DNA of 64,000 bases from Hominilimicola fabiformis (GCF_020687385.1 NZ_JAJEQM010000005.1:124001-188000); one strand, 5' to 3'; numbered from the stretch's first letter, positions 8,612-17,125 are shown. Numbers and translations: made by a program. Notes: generated by a model from the letters alone, not told the origin.

Positions 8612-9082
8612 ATGGAATCACAGACAATGAAACACTCACATTCGATACTTGCACAGCTTGTATTGCCAATGCAGGCTAATCCGGCGGGGAATGTGCACGG
8701 TGGTGAAATTATGAAAATGATGGACAGTGCGGCAGGGGTTGCGGCACAGAAACACGCCCACACAAACGTTGTCACCGCACGAGTTGACGAGCTTAATTTT
8801 AAAAAGCCGGTGCTTGTGGGTGAGCTTGTAACGTGTAAGGCACAGGTTATATATGCGGGACGTTCGTCAATGGAGGTCTTTGTGACAGTTGAGTCTGAGG
8901 ATCTTATTACAGGAAATAAACAGATTGCATTGACCGCATTTTTTACGATGGTTTCGCTTGATGAAAACGGTAAGCCGTCACCTGTACCGAAGCTTGTTTA
9001 CGATGAAAATAATGCGTATGAGAGTAAATTATATAAAGTCGGCGAAAAAAAGCACATTTTGCATAATCAGAGAAAATCTTAA
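8612..9082 (+). CDS. Acyl-CoA thioesterase, hotdog fold
   Basis: 156-aa hotdog-fold acyl-CoA hydrolase of the YciA/BFIT-like group: NPAGNVHGGEIMKMMDSAAG near residue 22 holds the conserved catalytic-helix region, followed by ARVDELNFKKPV. Such enzymes release fatty acids from CoA in the cytoplasm. The ATG has GGGAGGCGA upstream. It begins 25 bases after recN and probably shares its transcript. Chain-length preference is unknown. Confidence 0.85.
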   Translation: MESQTMKHSHSILAQLVLPMQANPAGNVHGGEIMKMMDSAAGVAAQKHAHTNVVTARVDELNFKKPVLVGELVTCKAQVIYAGRSSMEVFVTVESEDLITGNKQIALTAFFTMVSLDENGKPSPVPKLVYDENNAYESKLYKVGEKKHILHNQRKS

Positions 9083-9095
9083 TATATGATTTTGT

Positions 9096-9124
9096 TTGCA
9101 ATTTGTTTTAGGATATGTTATAAT
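9096..9124 (+). promoter_or_regulatory. Sigma-A promoter of smpB
   Basis: TTGCAA (9096-9101), 17-base spacer, TATAAT (9119-9124). The -35 box contains an in-frame TTG that could be mistaken for the smpB start. The real ribosome site, AAAGGAG, lies near 9142-9148. Confidence 0.8.
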
Positions 9125-9155
9125 ATCAAAGCAGTTTGACGAAAGGAGAATTTCT

Positions 9156-9629
9156 ATGGCGGATAAAAAAGAAAATACAAAAACTCTTGCACAGAATAAA
9201 AAAGCACGTCACGAGTATTTTATTTTGGAAACAATAGAGGCCGGCATAGAATTAGCCGGAACAGAAGTTAAATCTGCAAGATTGGGTAAGGTTAATCTTA
9301 CAGACGCGTATGCGTCAATCAAAAACGGGGAAGTATTTATAAAGCAGATGAATATAAGCCCTTTTGAACAGGGAAATATATTTAATCGTGACCCTCTTAG
9401 GGACAGAAAACTTCTTCTTCATAAGAAAGAAATATTGAAACTTACAAACCAAATACAGCAGGACGGTTATGCTTTAATTCCTCTTGCAGTGTATTTGAAA
9501 GGTTCTTTGGTTAAAGTATCTTTGGCAGTTGCAAAGGGTAAAAAACTTTATGATAAGCGTGAAGATATTGCAAAGAAAGACGCAAAACGTAATATTGAGC
9601 GGTCGATAAAAAATTATAACCGTTATTAA
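9156..9629 (+). CDS. smpB: SsrA-binding protein
   Basis: SmpB binds tmRNA and brings it to stalled ribosomes for trans-translation. 157 aa with the family core [20 protein letters not shown], and the basic C-terminal tail ([10 protein letters not shown] to the end) that enters the decoding centre. ATG at 9156 is chosen because it follows AAAGGAG and begins the conserved protein; the upstream in-frame extension overlaps the promoter. Its RNA partner begins only three bases after the stop codon. Confidence 0.96.
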   Translation: MADKKENTKTLAQNKKARHEYFILETIEAGIELAGTEVKSARLGKVNLTDAYASIKNGEVFIKQMNISPFEQGNIFNRDPLRDRKLLLHKKEILKLTNQIQQDGYALIPLAVYLKGSLVKVSLAVAKGKKLYDKREDIAKKDAKRNIERSIKNYNRY

Positions 9630-9632
9630 TAT

Positions 9633-9984
9633 GGGGGTGCAATGGTTTCGACGGGGATGTTGAATCCCGAGTAGCGAGTAGTGTTGAGTGCCACTTAAAA
9701 CGGCTCAAACTTTTAAATATAAACGCTAACGATACAGAATTAGCTTACGCTGCCTAATTGCGGCGTTGTCTCCCCTGTGAGTACCACGGCATAGGGCAAG
9801 GCATCATTTTAGTGGTGAACGTGAGTAAAGGGATGTCCTGACCTTTTCCATGATTTAAGGACTACCGATGATATAACTTTGGTTGTGGAGTAGTATCAAA
9901 GGGAATATTGACCATAACCTGCACTCGGAGAAACTTGGGTGGATATGTTTTCGGACAGGAGTTCGATTCTCCTCACCTCCACCA
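9633..9984 (+). ncRNA. ssrA: Transfer-messenger RNA
   Basis: tmRNA of about 352 nt. The 5' end GGGGGTG pairs with CACCTCC before the encoded 3' ACCA (9981-9984), forming the tRNA-like acceptor. The 5' side has the typical TGCAATGGTTTCGACGGG and the 3' side GTTCGATTCTCC as T-arm. The tag reading frame is GCT AAC GAT ACA GAA TTA GCT TAC GCT GCC TAA (9725-9757), giving ANDTELAYAA. Many bacterial tags end LAA or VAA; this one ends YAA. The three-base gap from smpB leaves no space for a strong independent promoter; only TTGAGC/TATAAC with a poor 14-base spacer is seen inside smpB. Confidence 0.96.
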
Positions 9985-9989
9985 ATTAA

Positions 9990-10026
9990 AAAACAAACCG
10001 CTAAGTTTGGCGGTTTGTTTTTGTTT
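9990..10026 (+). terminator. Terminator of smpB-ssrA
   Basis: Twelve-base-pair stem (9990-10001 with 10010-10021), 8-base loop, then a T-rich tail. It begins six bases after the tmRNA CCA. Confidence 0.9.
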
Positions 10027-10077
10027 TAAATAGGTTGTACACGTTTTTCTTACGGAATATATTTCAGTTAAATAATA

Positions 10078-10145
10078 AAGGATACAATATCTATACGAAA
10101 CGGCACAACAAAGGCGCCATTAGGTAGTATAAATATTGTATCCTT
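10078..10145. repeat. Hairpin element A, 13-bp arms
   Basis: Arms 10078-10090 and 10133-10145 are perfectly complementary over 13 bases. After one mismatch an inner TATAC/GTATA stem follows, and the 30-base apex contains GGCGCC. No T tract follows, so it is not a standard terminator. It could be a structured RNA or a MITE-like relic. Confidence 0.5.
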
Positions 10146-10239
10146 AACAGATAGTATAGTCTATAATGAAGTAAATGTCAAGAATTTTTAAGGCAGAATG
10201 TAGATAATAAAATTATTTTGTGATATTAATTTCAATAAA

Positions 10240-10308
10240 AAAGCCGTTGTCTTACTCCAGAAGTCAAGGCTCCGATTGCCAAGCGTCCTGTTTCGCAACA
10301 ACGGCTTT
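10240..10308. repeat. Hairpin element B, 11-bp arms
   Basis: AAAGCCGTTGT (10240-10250) pairs with ACAACGGCTTT (10298-10308). The 47-base interior is more G+C-rich than its surroundings and holds GGC/GCC pairing potential. Its architecture resembles element A but the sequence differs. Confidence 0.5.
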
Positions 10309-10407
10309 ATACATAGTATACGTGAAAAATTTACAGATGTCAATCTTAAAATTGAAAATTAACCTTGAAATATGATATTTATTAATTTAAGAATGAGAGG
10401 ATAAAAT

Positions 10408-10590
10408 ATGAAAAATCAAGAAAAAGACTTAAAGAATGAGAACACGGGCAGTACAAGAAGAAAGTTGACAAAGGAAGAATTGACAGCTTTATGTCGAAGA
10501 ATGGAGAAACACGTGCAGAAATTCGGAGAGTATATGAGAATGGTAGAAGAAGAACGTGAAAGAGCAGAACAAGAGAAAAATCAAAAATAA
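10408..10590 (+). CDS. Small charged hypothetical protein (60 aa)
   Basis: Not recognised. A 60-aa, highly charged protein, mostly predicted helix: Lys/Glu-rich N-terminus, RRKLTKEELTALCRRMEKH, and a Glu/Arg-rich tail that could form a short coiled coil. No membrane segment or cysteine pair. AGAGG seven bases before the ATG supports translation. It stands alone between the ssrA terminator and an IS-end-like palindrome, so it may be an accessory or relic gene. Confidence 0.5.
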   Translation: MKNQEKDLKNENTGSTRRKLTKEELTALCRRMEKHVQKFGEYMRMVEEERERAEQEKNQK

Positions 10591-10607
10591 AAAAAACCGC
10601 CTACTCT

Positions 10608-10649
10608 GATATGCACCCCAAAAGTTAGACACTTTTGGAGGTGCATATC
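10608..10649. mobile_element. IS3/IS150-type end-like palindrome (relic or MITE)
   Basis: A 42-base near-perfect hairpin: GATATGCACC-CC-AAAAGT, loop TAGAC, ACTTTTGG-a-GGTGCATATC, an 18-bp stem with one bulged A. The string TGCACCCCAAAAGTTAGAC resembles the terminal repeats recalled for IS150-group elements in Firmicutes. No transposase is present and no T tract follows, so a relic or tiny non-autonomous element is the best reading. Confidence 0.45.
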
Positions 10650-10702
10650 ACAAGACCGACACAAAATGATGTGATTTCTATTCTTGTCTGATAAACAAAA
10701 AC

Positions 10703-10730
10703 AAAAGCACGTTTTAAACGTGCTTTTTTC
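10703..10730 (+). terminator. Terminator-like hairpin before the pyr operon
   Basis: AAAAGCACGTTT (10703-10714) pairs with AAACGTGCTTTT (10716-10727), followed by TT. It probably ends transcription entering from the small ORF at 10408. Confidence 0.75.
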
Positions 10731-10784
10731 TTACCCAAGAAAGAACATAGGTAAATTATTTTGAATGTTTTGTCTGTCATTGTA

Positions 10785-10813
10785 TAGACAAAAAGTGAAT
10801 TATGTTATATAAT
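10785..10813 (+). promoter_or_regulatory. Probable promoter of the pyr operon
   Basis: TAGACA (10785-10790), 17-base spacer, TATAAT (10808-10813). The leader to pyrR is only about 50 bases, too short for the antiterminator/terminator attenuator used by Bacillus pyr operons. Confidence 0.5.
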
Positions 10814-10869
10814 AATATAAATAAATATGGCGTAATATAATACAGTACAGCCAAGACGGAGGAAAGGTT

Positions 10870-11421
10870 ATGGCGAATTACGAAGAAAAAACAGTGCTTA
10901 TGGATGAGGCTACCTCAAAAAGAGCGGTCAGCCGAATTGCATATGAAATTGTTGAGAGAAATCGAGGAACTGAAAATCTTGTCATAATAGGTATTCAAAC
11001 GAAAGGTGTATCACTTGCAAAGCTTATAATCAAGAAAATCGAAGAAATCGAGGGTATTAAGCTTGAACTCGGAAGTCTTGATATAACGTTTTACAGAGAT
11101 GATTTGACAAGACTCAGCAAGCACCCGGTAGTTGCGGGAAACGACATTGCATTTTCAATAGAGGATAAGAAAATAATCTTAGTTGACGATGTATTGTATT
11201 CAGGCAGAACTATAAGGGCGGCGATGGAAGAACTTTTTGACATGGGACGTCCGGAAAAAATCGAACTTGCGGTACTTGTAGACAGAGGAAACCGAGAACT
11301 TCCTATCCGTGCTGACTACATTGGAAAAGATGTTCCGACTTCGCATGATGAATATATTGATGTTGTAATAAACGATGATAAATTAGAAAAAGTATCAATA
11401 TGCGGTAAGGGGGATAATTAA
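10870..11421 (+). CDS. pyrR: Pyr operon regulator / uracil phosphoribosyltransferase
   Basis: PyrR is a UMP-sensing RNA-binding regulator with weak uracil phosphoribosyltransferase activity. 183 aa with the PRPP-binding loop [14 protein letters not shown] (105-118) and [10 protein letters not shown]. The ATG follows GGAGGAAAGG. It is the first gene of a six-gene pyrimidine operon, two bases before pyrB. Since no attenuator is seen in the short leader, regulation at the ribosome site is possible (inference). Confidence 0.95.
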   Translation: MANYEEKTVLMDEATSKRAVSRIAYEIVERNRGTENLVIIGIQTKGVSLAKLIIKKIEEIEGIKLELGSLDITFYRDDLTRLSKHPVVAGNDIAFSIEDKKIILVDDVLYSGRTIRAAMEELFDMGRPEKIELAVLVDRGNRELPIRADYIGKDVPTSHDEYIDVVINDDKLEKVSICGKGDN

Positions 11422-11423
11422 TA

Positions 11424-12344
11424 ATGAAGAAAGATTTACTCGGACTTAAAGACATAAGTGCGAAAGAAATAGAAAACATACTTGAAACAGCCGGAACGAT
11501 GAAACTTATATTAGGTCAGCCTAATAAAAAGACTCCTCATCTTCAAGGCAAAACTGTTGTAAATCTATTTTATGAAAACAGTACAAGAACAAGATTATCT
11601 TTTGAGCTTGCGGCTAAATATATGAGTGCCAACGCGGCTAATATTACTGCAAGCGGTTCATCGGTACAGAAAGGCGAAACGCTTATAGACACTGCCGAAA
11701 CAATCAATGCAATGGGTACCGATATTCTTGTAATGCGACATAATATGAGCGGTGCACCGCATCTTATCGCTCCGCTTGTAAGTGCGTCGGTAATCAATGC
11801 CGGTGACGGTATGGACGAACACCCTACACAAGCACTTTTGGATATGCTTACAATCAAGGAGAAGAAAGGCGGATTTAAAGGCCTTAAAGTTGCGATTATA
11901 GGCGATATTTACCACAGCAGAGTTGTGAGAAGTAATGTTTACGGACTTACAAAGCTTGGTGCAGATGTAAGCGTAGGCGGCCCTACAACGCTTATGCCTC
12001 CGGGAATGGAAAGACTTGGAGTAAAAGTATTTAACAATGTTGAGGACGCAATAAAAGACGCAGATGTTGTTATGGGACTTAGAATACAACTTGAAAGACA
12101 GAAAAAAGGCTTGTTCCCAAGTATAAGAGAATATTACAGATTCTTCGGAGTTGACAACGAGAGATTAAAACTTGCCAAACCGGGCGCACTTGTAATGCAC
12201 CCGGGACCGGTAAATCGCGGTGTGGAATTTTCATCAAGCGTCATTGACGGCGAACAAAGCGTTATAAACGAACAGGTTACAAACGGTGTTGCAGTCAGAA
12301 TGGCGGTTATGTATATATTGTCAAGAGGCGGATTTGAAGACTAA
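11424..12344 (+). CDS. pyrB: Aspartate carbamoyltransferase catalytic chain
   Basis: Condenses carbamoyl phosphate and aspartate, the first committed step of pyrimidine synthesis. 306 aa with the carbamoyl phosphate loop [10 protein letters not shown] (about 52-61), HPTQALLD (133-140) and [11 protein letters not shown] near the C-terminus. No pyrI regulatory chain follows, as in Bacillus-type operons. Two bases after pyrR. Confidence 0.96.
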   Translation: MKKDLLGLKDISAKEIENILETAGTMKLILGQPNKKTPHLQGKTVVNLFYENSTRTRLSFELAAKYMSANAANITASGSSVQKGETLIDTAETINAMGTDILVMRHNMSGAPHLIAPLVSASVINAGDGMDEHPTQALLDMLTIKEKKGGFKGLKVAIIGDIYHSRVVRSNVYGLTKLGADVSVGGPTTLMPPGMERLGVKVFNNVEDAIKDADVVMGLRIQLERQKKGLFPSIREYYRFFGVDNERLKLAKPGALVMHPGPVNRGVEFSSSVIDGEQSVINEQVTNGVAVRMAVMYILSRGGFED

Positions 12345-12359
12345 CGAAAGGGAAAGAAT

Positions 12360-13649
12360 ATGAAGATATTAATTAAAGGCGGTAGGGTAGTTGACCCTAA
12401 AAATGATTTTGATAAAGTAGCGGACGTACTTGTGGATAATGGCATTATATCCGAAATAGGCGAAAACATTAATGCCGACGGTGACGTTACCGTTATAGAT
12501 GCAGAAGGTAAAATTGTGTCACCTGGACTTGTTGATATGCACAGCCATTTGAGAGATCCGGGACAGGAATATAAAGAAGATATTGAATCGGGTACAAGAA
12601 GTGCCGCAATGGGCGGTATCACATCAATCGCTTGTATGCCGAATACAAAGCCTGTAACAGACAGTGAGCCGATTGTTACTTATATAAAGACAAAGGCTAA
12701 GGAAGTCGGTCATGTAAACGTATATCCGATAGGCTCAATTTCAAAAGGTCTTGAGGGTAAGGAACTTGCTGAAATCGGCGAACTTAAAAATGCCGGTGCG
12801 GTTGCAATATCAGATGACGGCAGACCTGTTGTTGAATCAGGGCTTATGCGAAGAGCGTTGGAATATGCAAAAATGTTTGATATAGCCGTTATATCTCACT
12901 GCGAGGATTTGGGACTTGCCGACGGCGGTCAGATGAACGAGGGCTTTATGGCAACATATCTTGGTTTAAAGGGTATAACAAGAGCGGCAGAAGAAGTAAT
13001 GGTTTCAAGAGATATACTAATCGCAGAAGCTACACATACTGCAATTCACATTGCACACGTAAGTACAAGAGGTTCTGTTGAACTTGTAAGACAGGCTAAA
13101 AAACGCGGAGTAAACGTTACTTGCGAAACTTGCCCGCATTACTTTACACTTACTGAAAATGCTGTTGACGGCTTTAATACAAATGCGAAAATGAACCCGC
13201 CTTTAAGAACTTCTGACGATGTCGAGGCAATCAAAGAGGGATTGAAAGACGGAACGATTGATTGTATCGTAACAGACCACGCACCGCACCATATTGATGA
13301 GAAAAATTGCGAGTTTGCACTTGCATTAAACGGTATCGTAGGTTTTGAAACATCATTGGGATTGGGACTTCAATACCTTGTAAAATCCGGTGTTTTGACT
13401 TTGAACGAACTTATTGAAAAAATGGCAGTTAATCCGTCAAGAATACTAAGAATTAATAAAGGCAGTTTGTCAATAGACGCAGACGCCGATATTACGATAT
13501 TTGATCCGTCAAAAGAATGGACGGTTGATATTTCAAAATTCCAGTCAAAGAGCAAAAACTCTCCGTTTGACGGCTTTACTCTTTGCGGTAAACCGGAATA
13601 CGTTATAGTAGGCGGAAAAATAGTTGTAAGCAATGGTGAACTTGCATAG
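12360..13649 (+). CDS. pyrC: Dihydroorotase
   Basis: Zinc amidohydrolase that cyclises carbamoyl-aspartate to dihydroorotate. 429 aa, class I (Bacillus-type) length, with the metal motif [16 protein letters not shown] (H61, H63), [21 protein letters not shown] and [11 protein letters not shown] preceded by GAAAGGG. It lies 15 bases after pyrB. Confidence 0.96.
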   Translation: MKILIKGGRVVDPKNDFDKVADVLVDNGIISEIGENINADGDVTVIDAEGKIVSPGLVDMHSHLRDPGQEYKEDIESGTRSAAMGGITSIACMPNTKPVTDSEPIVTYIKTKAKEVGHVNVYPIGSISKGLEGKELAEIGELKNAGAVAISDDGRPVVESGLMRRALEYAKMFDIAVISHCEDLGLADGGQMNEGFMATYLGLKGITRAAEEVMVSRDILIAEATHTAIHIAHVSTRGSVELVRQAKKRGVNVTCETCPHYFTLTENAVDGFNTNAKMNPPLRTSDDVEAIKEGLKDGTIDCIVTDHAPHHIDEKNCEFALALNGIVGFETSLGLGLQYLVKSGVLTLNELIEKMAVNPSRILRINKGSLSIDADADITIFDPSKEWTVDISKFQSKSKNSPFDGFTLCGKPEYVIVGGKIVVSNGELA

Positions 13650-13659
13650 GAGGTAAGCA

Positions 13660-14574
13660 ATGTCAGTAGATTTATTAGTACAGAAAATTAAGGAAAAGGG
13701 CAATCCATCAGTAGCGGGACTTGACCCGAAAATCGAATATGTTCCGGAGTATATCAGAAAAAAAGCATATGCCGAATACGGACAGAATTTAAAGGGTGCG
13801 ACAGAGGCTATATGGGAATTTAACAAGGGTCTTATAGACGCACTTTATGACGTTGTACCTGCTGTAAAGCCACAGTCGGCTTTCTATGAAATGTACGGTC
13901 TGTGCGGTGAGGAAGTAATGCACAGAACTATTTCGTATGCAAAAGAAAAGGGTTTGTATATAATTCTTGACGTAAAGAGAAATGATATAGGCAGTACGGC
14001 AGAGGCTTATTCAAAAGCATATCTCGGTAAAGTTGATATAGACGGTGTGGAATGTGAGCCTTGCCCTGTTGACTGTGTTACAGTAAATCCTTATTTGGGA
14101 ACAGACGGAATACAGCCGTTTGTAAATGATTGTAAGACGTTTGATAAGGCGATATTTGCACTTGTAAAGACATCTAATCCGTCATCCGGCGAATTGCAGG
14201 ATTTGCTTGTCGGTGATGAACATATATATGAAAAGGTTGCACAGTGTGTGAATAAGTGGAACGAAGAAACTATCGGCAAGAGCGGATACGGTGCAGTCGG
14301 TGCGGTTGTTGGTGCAACATATCCCGAACAGGCAAAAGTTTTGAGAAAGCTTATGCCTAAATCATACTTCCTTGTACCGGGTTACGGTGCACAAGGCGGC
14401 GGTGCAGAGGGTGTTAAGCCATGCTTTAATGAGGACGGACTTGGTGCGATAGTGAACTCGTCAAGAGGTATTATGTGTGCATATAAAAAGGGCGATTGGA
14501 AAGAAGAGCAGTTTGCTGAGGCGGCAAGAGCAGAGGCAATCAGAATGAAAAATGATCTTACAAGCGTGTTATAA
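13660..14574 (+). CDS. pyrF: Orotidine 5'-phosphate decarboxylase, type 2
   Basis: Decarboxylates OMP to UMP, the last pyrimidine step. The 304-aa length and motifs (VAGLDPKIEYVPE, VPAVKPQSAFYE, LDVKRNDIGSTA) place it in the longer subfamily found in actinobacteria and some Clostridia, not the roughly 230-aa Bacillus form. LDVKRND holds the catalytic Asp-Lys-Asp set. ATG preceded by AGGAGGTAA; 10 bases after pyrC. Confidence 0.95.
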   Translation: MSVDLLVQKIKEKGNPSVAGLDPKIEYVPEYIRKKAYAEYGQNLKGATEAIWEFNKGLIDALYDVVPAVKPQSAFYEMYGLCGEEVMHRTISYAKEKGLYIILDVKRNDIGSTAEAYSKAYLGKVDIDGVECEPCPVDCVTVNPYLGTDGIQPFVNDCKTFDKAIFALVKTSNPSSGELQDLLVGDEHIYEKVAQCVNKWNEETIGKSGYGAVGAVVGATYPEQAKVLRKLMPKSYFLVPGYGAQGGGAEGVKPCFNEDGLGAIVNSSRGIMCAYKKGDWKEEQFAEAARAEAIRMKNDLTSVL

Positions 14575-14584
14575 GGAGTAGCAG

Positions 14585-15349
14585 ATGAAAAAAGTTGAGA
14601 ATTGCAAACTAATCAGCAAGACGGAAATTATAGACGGGATTTTTGATTTTGTAATTGAAAGTGAAGATATTTCAAAAGAGGCACAATGCGGACAGTTCCT
14701 TCATATAAACTGCGGTGACAGCACATTTTTAAGACGTCCTATAAGTATTTGTGACGCCGAAAACGGAAAAGTAAGATTTATTTTTGAAGTCAAGGGTAAG
14801 GGTACAGAGGAACTTGCCAAAAAAGAAGTCGGCGATTGTATAGATGTTATGGGACCTTTGGGACACGGCTTTGAAATAAAGGACAGTGTGAAAAATGCTG
14901 TTATAATCGGTGGCGGTATCGGTGTATTTCCGCTATACAAATTGGCAAAGAATATAAATGCCGATGTATTTCTCGGTTTCAGAAGTAAAGACAGAGTTGT
15001 TATGGAAGATGAATTTAACGATGTTTCAAATATGGTTATAGTCGGAACAGATGACGGAAGTTACGGTTACAACGGATATATTGCGTCGGCTATGGAACAA
15101 TATCTTGATTCGCATAAGTGCGATATGATTTATTCATGCGGTCCTATGCCTATGCTTAAAGCTGTTAAGAAAATTGCGGAAAGCAGAGGTATAAAGTGTC
15201 AGGTGTCTTTGGAACAGCGTATGGGCTGTGGTATCGGTGCTTGCCTTGTATGCAGCTGCGAAACGAATAAAGAGGGTACGGACAGATATGCAAAGGTTTG
15301 TACAAACGGTCCTGTTTTCTATTCTGAGGAGGTGACTCTGAATGACTAA
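14585..15349 (+). CDS. pyrK: Dihydroorotate dehydrogenase electron-transfer subunit
   Basis: FAD and 2Fe-2S subunit that passes electrons from PyrD to NAD. 254 aa: ferredoxin-reductase-like FAD domain with LRRPISICD and MGPLGHGFE, then the NAD-binding YSCGPMPMLKAV, and a C-terminal cluster motif CGIGACLVCSC with ligands C215, C220, C223 and C239. It overlaps pyrD by eight bases, consistent with an obligate heterotetramer. Confidence 0.95.
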   Translation: MKKVENCKLISKTEIIDGIFDFVIESEDISKEAQCGQFLHINCGDSTFLRRPISICDAENGKVRFIFEVKGKGTEELAKKEVGDCIDVMGPLGHGFEIKDSVKNAVIIGGGIGVFPLYKLAKNINADVFLGFRSKDRVVMEDEFNDVSNMVIVGTDDGSYGYNGYIASAMEQYLDSHKCDMIYSCGPMPMLKAVKKIAESRGIKCQVSLEQRMGCGIGACLVCSCETNKEGTDRYAKVCTNGPVFYSEEVTLND

Positions 15350-16253
15350 TACAAAAATTAATTTTTGCGGTGTTGAATTTAAAAACCCTATCGTAACTGC
15401 ATCGGGTACTTTTGGCTTCGGTATGGAATACAATGAATTTGTATCTATCGAGGAGTACGGAGGGTTCGGTGCAAAAGGTCTTACAAGAGTACCGAGAGAG
15501 GGAAACAAACCTCCGAGAATTGCAGAAACGCCGAGCGGTATACTAAACAGTGTCGGACTTCAAAATCCGGGTGTTGAGTATTTCGCAAAGCACATAATGC
15601 CGATACTTGCGGAATATGACACAAATGTAATTGCAAATATGTCGGGTAACACGATAGAGGAATATTGTGAAATGGCTGAAATTCTTTCAGATACTGACGT
15701 TGCAATCATAGAAATGAATATTTCTTGCCCTAATGTAAAGCACGGCGGTTTGGCGTTCGGAACAGACCCTAAAGTAGTAAACGAACTTACAAGTGCAGTA
15801 AAAAAACATTCAAAGAAACCGCTTGTTGTAAAACTTTCACCGAATGTAACTTCAATCACTGAAATTGCAAAAGCCGCAGAGGCCGGCGGAGCAGACGGAT
15901 TGTCACTTATAAATACACTTATGGGTATGAAAATTGACATACACACAAGACGTCCGATTTTGGCAAACAATACAGGCGGACTTTCAGGCCCTGCCGTAAA
16001 ACCTGTTGCAGTCAGAATGATTCATGAAGTGCACGAGGCTGTAAAATTGCCATTGATAGGTATGGGCGGAGTTATGAGCGGTGAGGACGTAATCGAATTT
16101 ATGCTTGCCGGTGCTTCGCTTGTGGCTTTGGGTACAGGACTTTTTGTAAAACCGGATTTAATTCTTCCTGTAAAGCAAGAGATCAAAGAATATATGGAAC
16201 GTTATAATATTGAAGATATTAACAGCATTATCGGTACAGCTGTTATGAATTAG
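15342..16253 (+). CDS. pyrD: Dihydroorotate dehydrogenase, class 1B
   Basis: Oxidises dihydroorotate to orotate using FMN and hands electrons to PyrK. 303 aa with TASGTFGFG, the active-site segment NISCPNVKHGG, KLSPNVTSI, GLSGPAVKP and GMGGVMSGEDVIEFMLAGA (FMN phosphate site). ATG follows GAGGAGGTGA inside pyrK. Last gene of the operon; pyrE and carbamoyl phosphate synthase genes are not in this window. Confidence 0.95.
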   Translation: MTNTKINFCGVEFKNPIVTASGTFGFGMEYNEFVSIEEYGGFGAKGLTRVPREGNKPPRIAETPSGILNSVGLQNPGVEYFAKHIMPILAEYDTNVIANMSGNTIEEYCEMAEILSDTDVAIIEMNISCPNVKHGGLAFGTDPKVVNELTSAVKKHSKKPLVVKLSPNVTSITEIAKAAEAGGADGLSLINTLMGMKIDIHTRRPILANNTGGLSGPAVKPVAVRMIHEVHEAVKLPLIGMGGVMSGEDVIEFMLAGASLVALGTGLFVKPDLILPVKQEIKEYMERYNIEDINSIIGTAVMN

Positions 16254-16257
16254 TTAC

Positions 16258-16287
16258 AAAAAAGAGGGTGGTATCATCCTCTTTTTT
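16258..16287 (+). terminator. Terminator of the pyr operon
   Basis: AAAAAAGAGG (16258-16267) pairs with CCTCTTTTTT (16278-16287), 10-base loop, built-in T tract. Confidence 0.9.
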
Positions 16288-16495
16288 GCGGATTATGAGA
16301 AATTTTAAAATTAAAAAAGGATTTTTGGGTGTGTATGTTGTATTATAAAAAGCGAAAGTTTTTAAGACATAAAGCATTTTTTGAATAAAATTTCAATATA
16401 ATATAAATAAAATGTTATAAAATGAGAAAATGGGGGTAAATATAACGTGAAGTGTATTTTTACCTCTGTTTTGATGAAAGATTGGAGCGTATAAT

Positions 16496-17068
16496 ATGTA
16501 CATATTAGCATTAAACGGAAGTCATAACAATGACGGAAATACAGCATTTTTGCTTAACGAAATTTTAAGACACTGTGCCGAAAAGGGCGCAGAAACTGAA
16601 ATTTGCAGTGTCAGTGAGGCGATTATGGATACAAAAACACCGTTTTGCGTAGCCTGTTCAACGCCTTGTACAAAAAAGTGCTATAAAGATACAAAACTTG
16701 ATACATTATTTGATAAAATCGAAAGAGCTGATTTTGTTGTTTTCGGAAGTCCTGTTTATTTTGGTTCTATGACAGGTCAGATGAAATGTTTTTTTGACAA
16801 GACAAGGGACGCAAGAGCTAATAAAAAGTGGCTCGGAAAGCCTATGGCGGCGGTAACTGTCGGTGCGTCAAAGTATGGCGGTCAGGAAAGGACTTTGGAG
16901 CATATTCATTCATGTGCGCTTGTTTCGGGTATGACGCTTATAGGCAACAGCTCTGTATCGGGTATGGGACATTTCGGTGTATCTGCTCAGAAACCGGCAA
17001 ATGAAGATACATATGCTATAAATCAATGCAAGATTTTAGCAGAAAGAATAATTGAAACGATAAGATAA
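16496..17068 (+). CDS. Flavodoxin-fold NAD(P)H-dependent oxidoreductase, possible iron-sulfur flavoprotein
   Basis: 190-aa flavodoxin-like reductase: LNGSHNNDGNTAFLL forms the FMN phosphate loop, and FGSPVYFGSMTGQMKCFFDKT is typical of this group. Residues 51-62 carry CVACSTPCTKKC, a tight four-cysteine cluster reminiscent of the compact motif of iron-sulfur flavoproteins, although the spacing (CX2CX3CX3C) is not the textbook one. ATG at 16496 lies downstream of TTGGAG. It stands alone after the pyr terminator; substrate unknown. Confidence 0.8.
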   Translation: MYILALNGSHNNDGNTAFLLNEILRHCAEKGAETEICSVSEAIMDTKTPFCVACSTPCTKKCYKDTKLDTLFDKIERADFVVFGSPVYFGSMTGQMKCFFDKTRDARANKKWLGKPMAAVTVGASKYGGQERTLEHIHSCALVSGMTLIGNSSVSGMGHFGVSAQKPANEDTYAINQCKILAERIIETIR

Positions 17069-17125
17069 GTATATTTTTACGCATTATGTGTGAAAATAGT
17101 ACCATTGATAAAAGGAGGTGACGGT

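Larger units (their letters stand above)
10027..10407. other. Non-coding gap with two long-armed hairpins
   Basis: About 380 A+T-rich bases without a convincing gene. It contains two separate hairpin elements (10078-10145 and 10240-10308) entered individually and a TATAAT-like box at 10162-10167 with no good -35. Its position directly downstream of ssrA, a common island integration site, fits accessory DNA, but no repeat of the ssrA 3' end was found. Confidence 0.5.

Noticed and set aside
10240-10308. Integron attC site
   Set aside because: The long-armed hairpin is attC-like in size, but the conserved GTTRRRY/RYYYAAC ends are absent.
9985-10869. Repeat of the ssrA 3' end marking an integrated island
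   Set aside because: Looked for a copy of the T-arm and acceptor sequence downstream of ssrA; none was found, so an island is only an inference.
17090-17125. Longer dnaG start
   Set aside because: The extension covers the AAAGGAGGTGA ribosome site; the GTG at 17126 fits DnaG N-termini.
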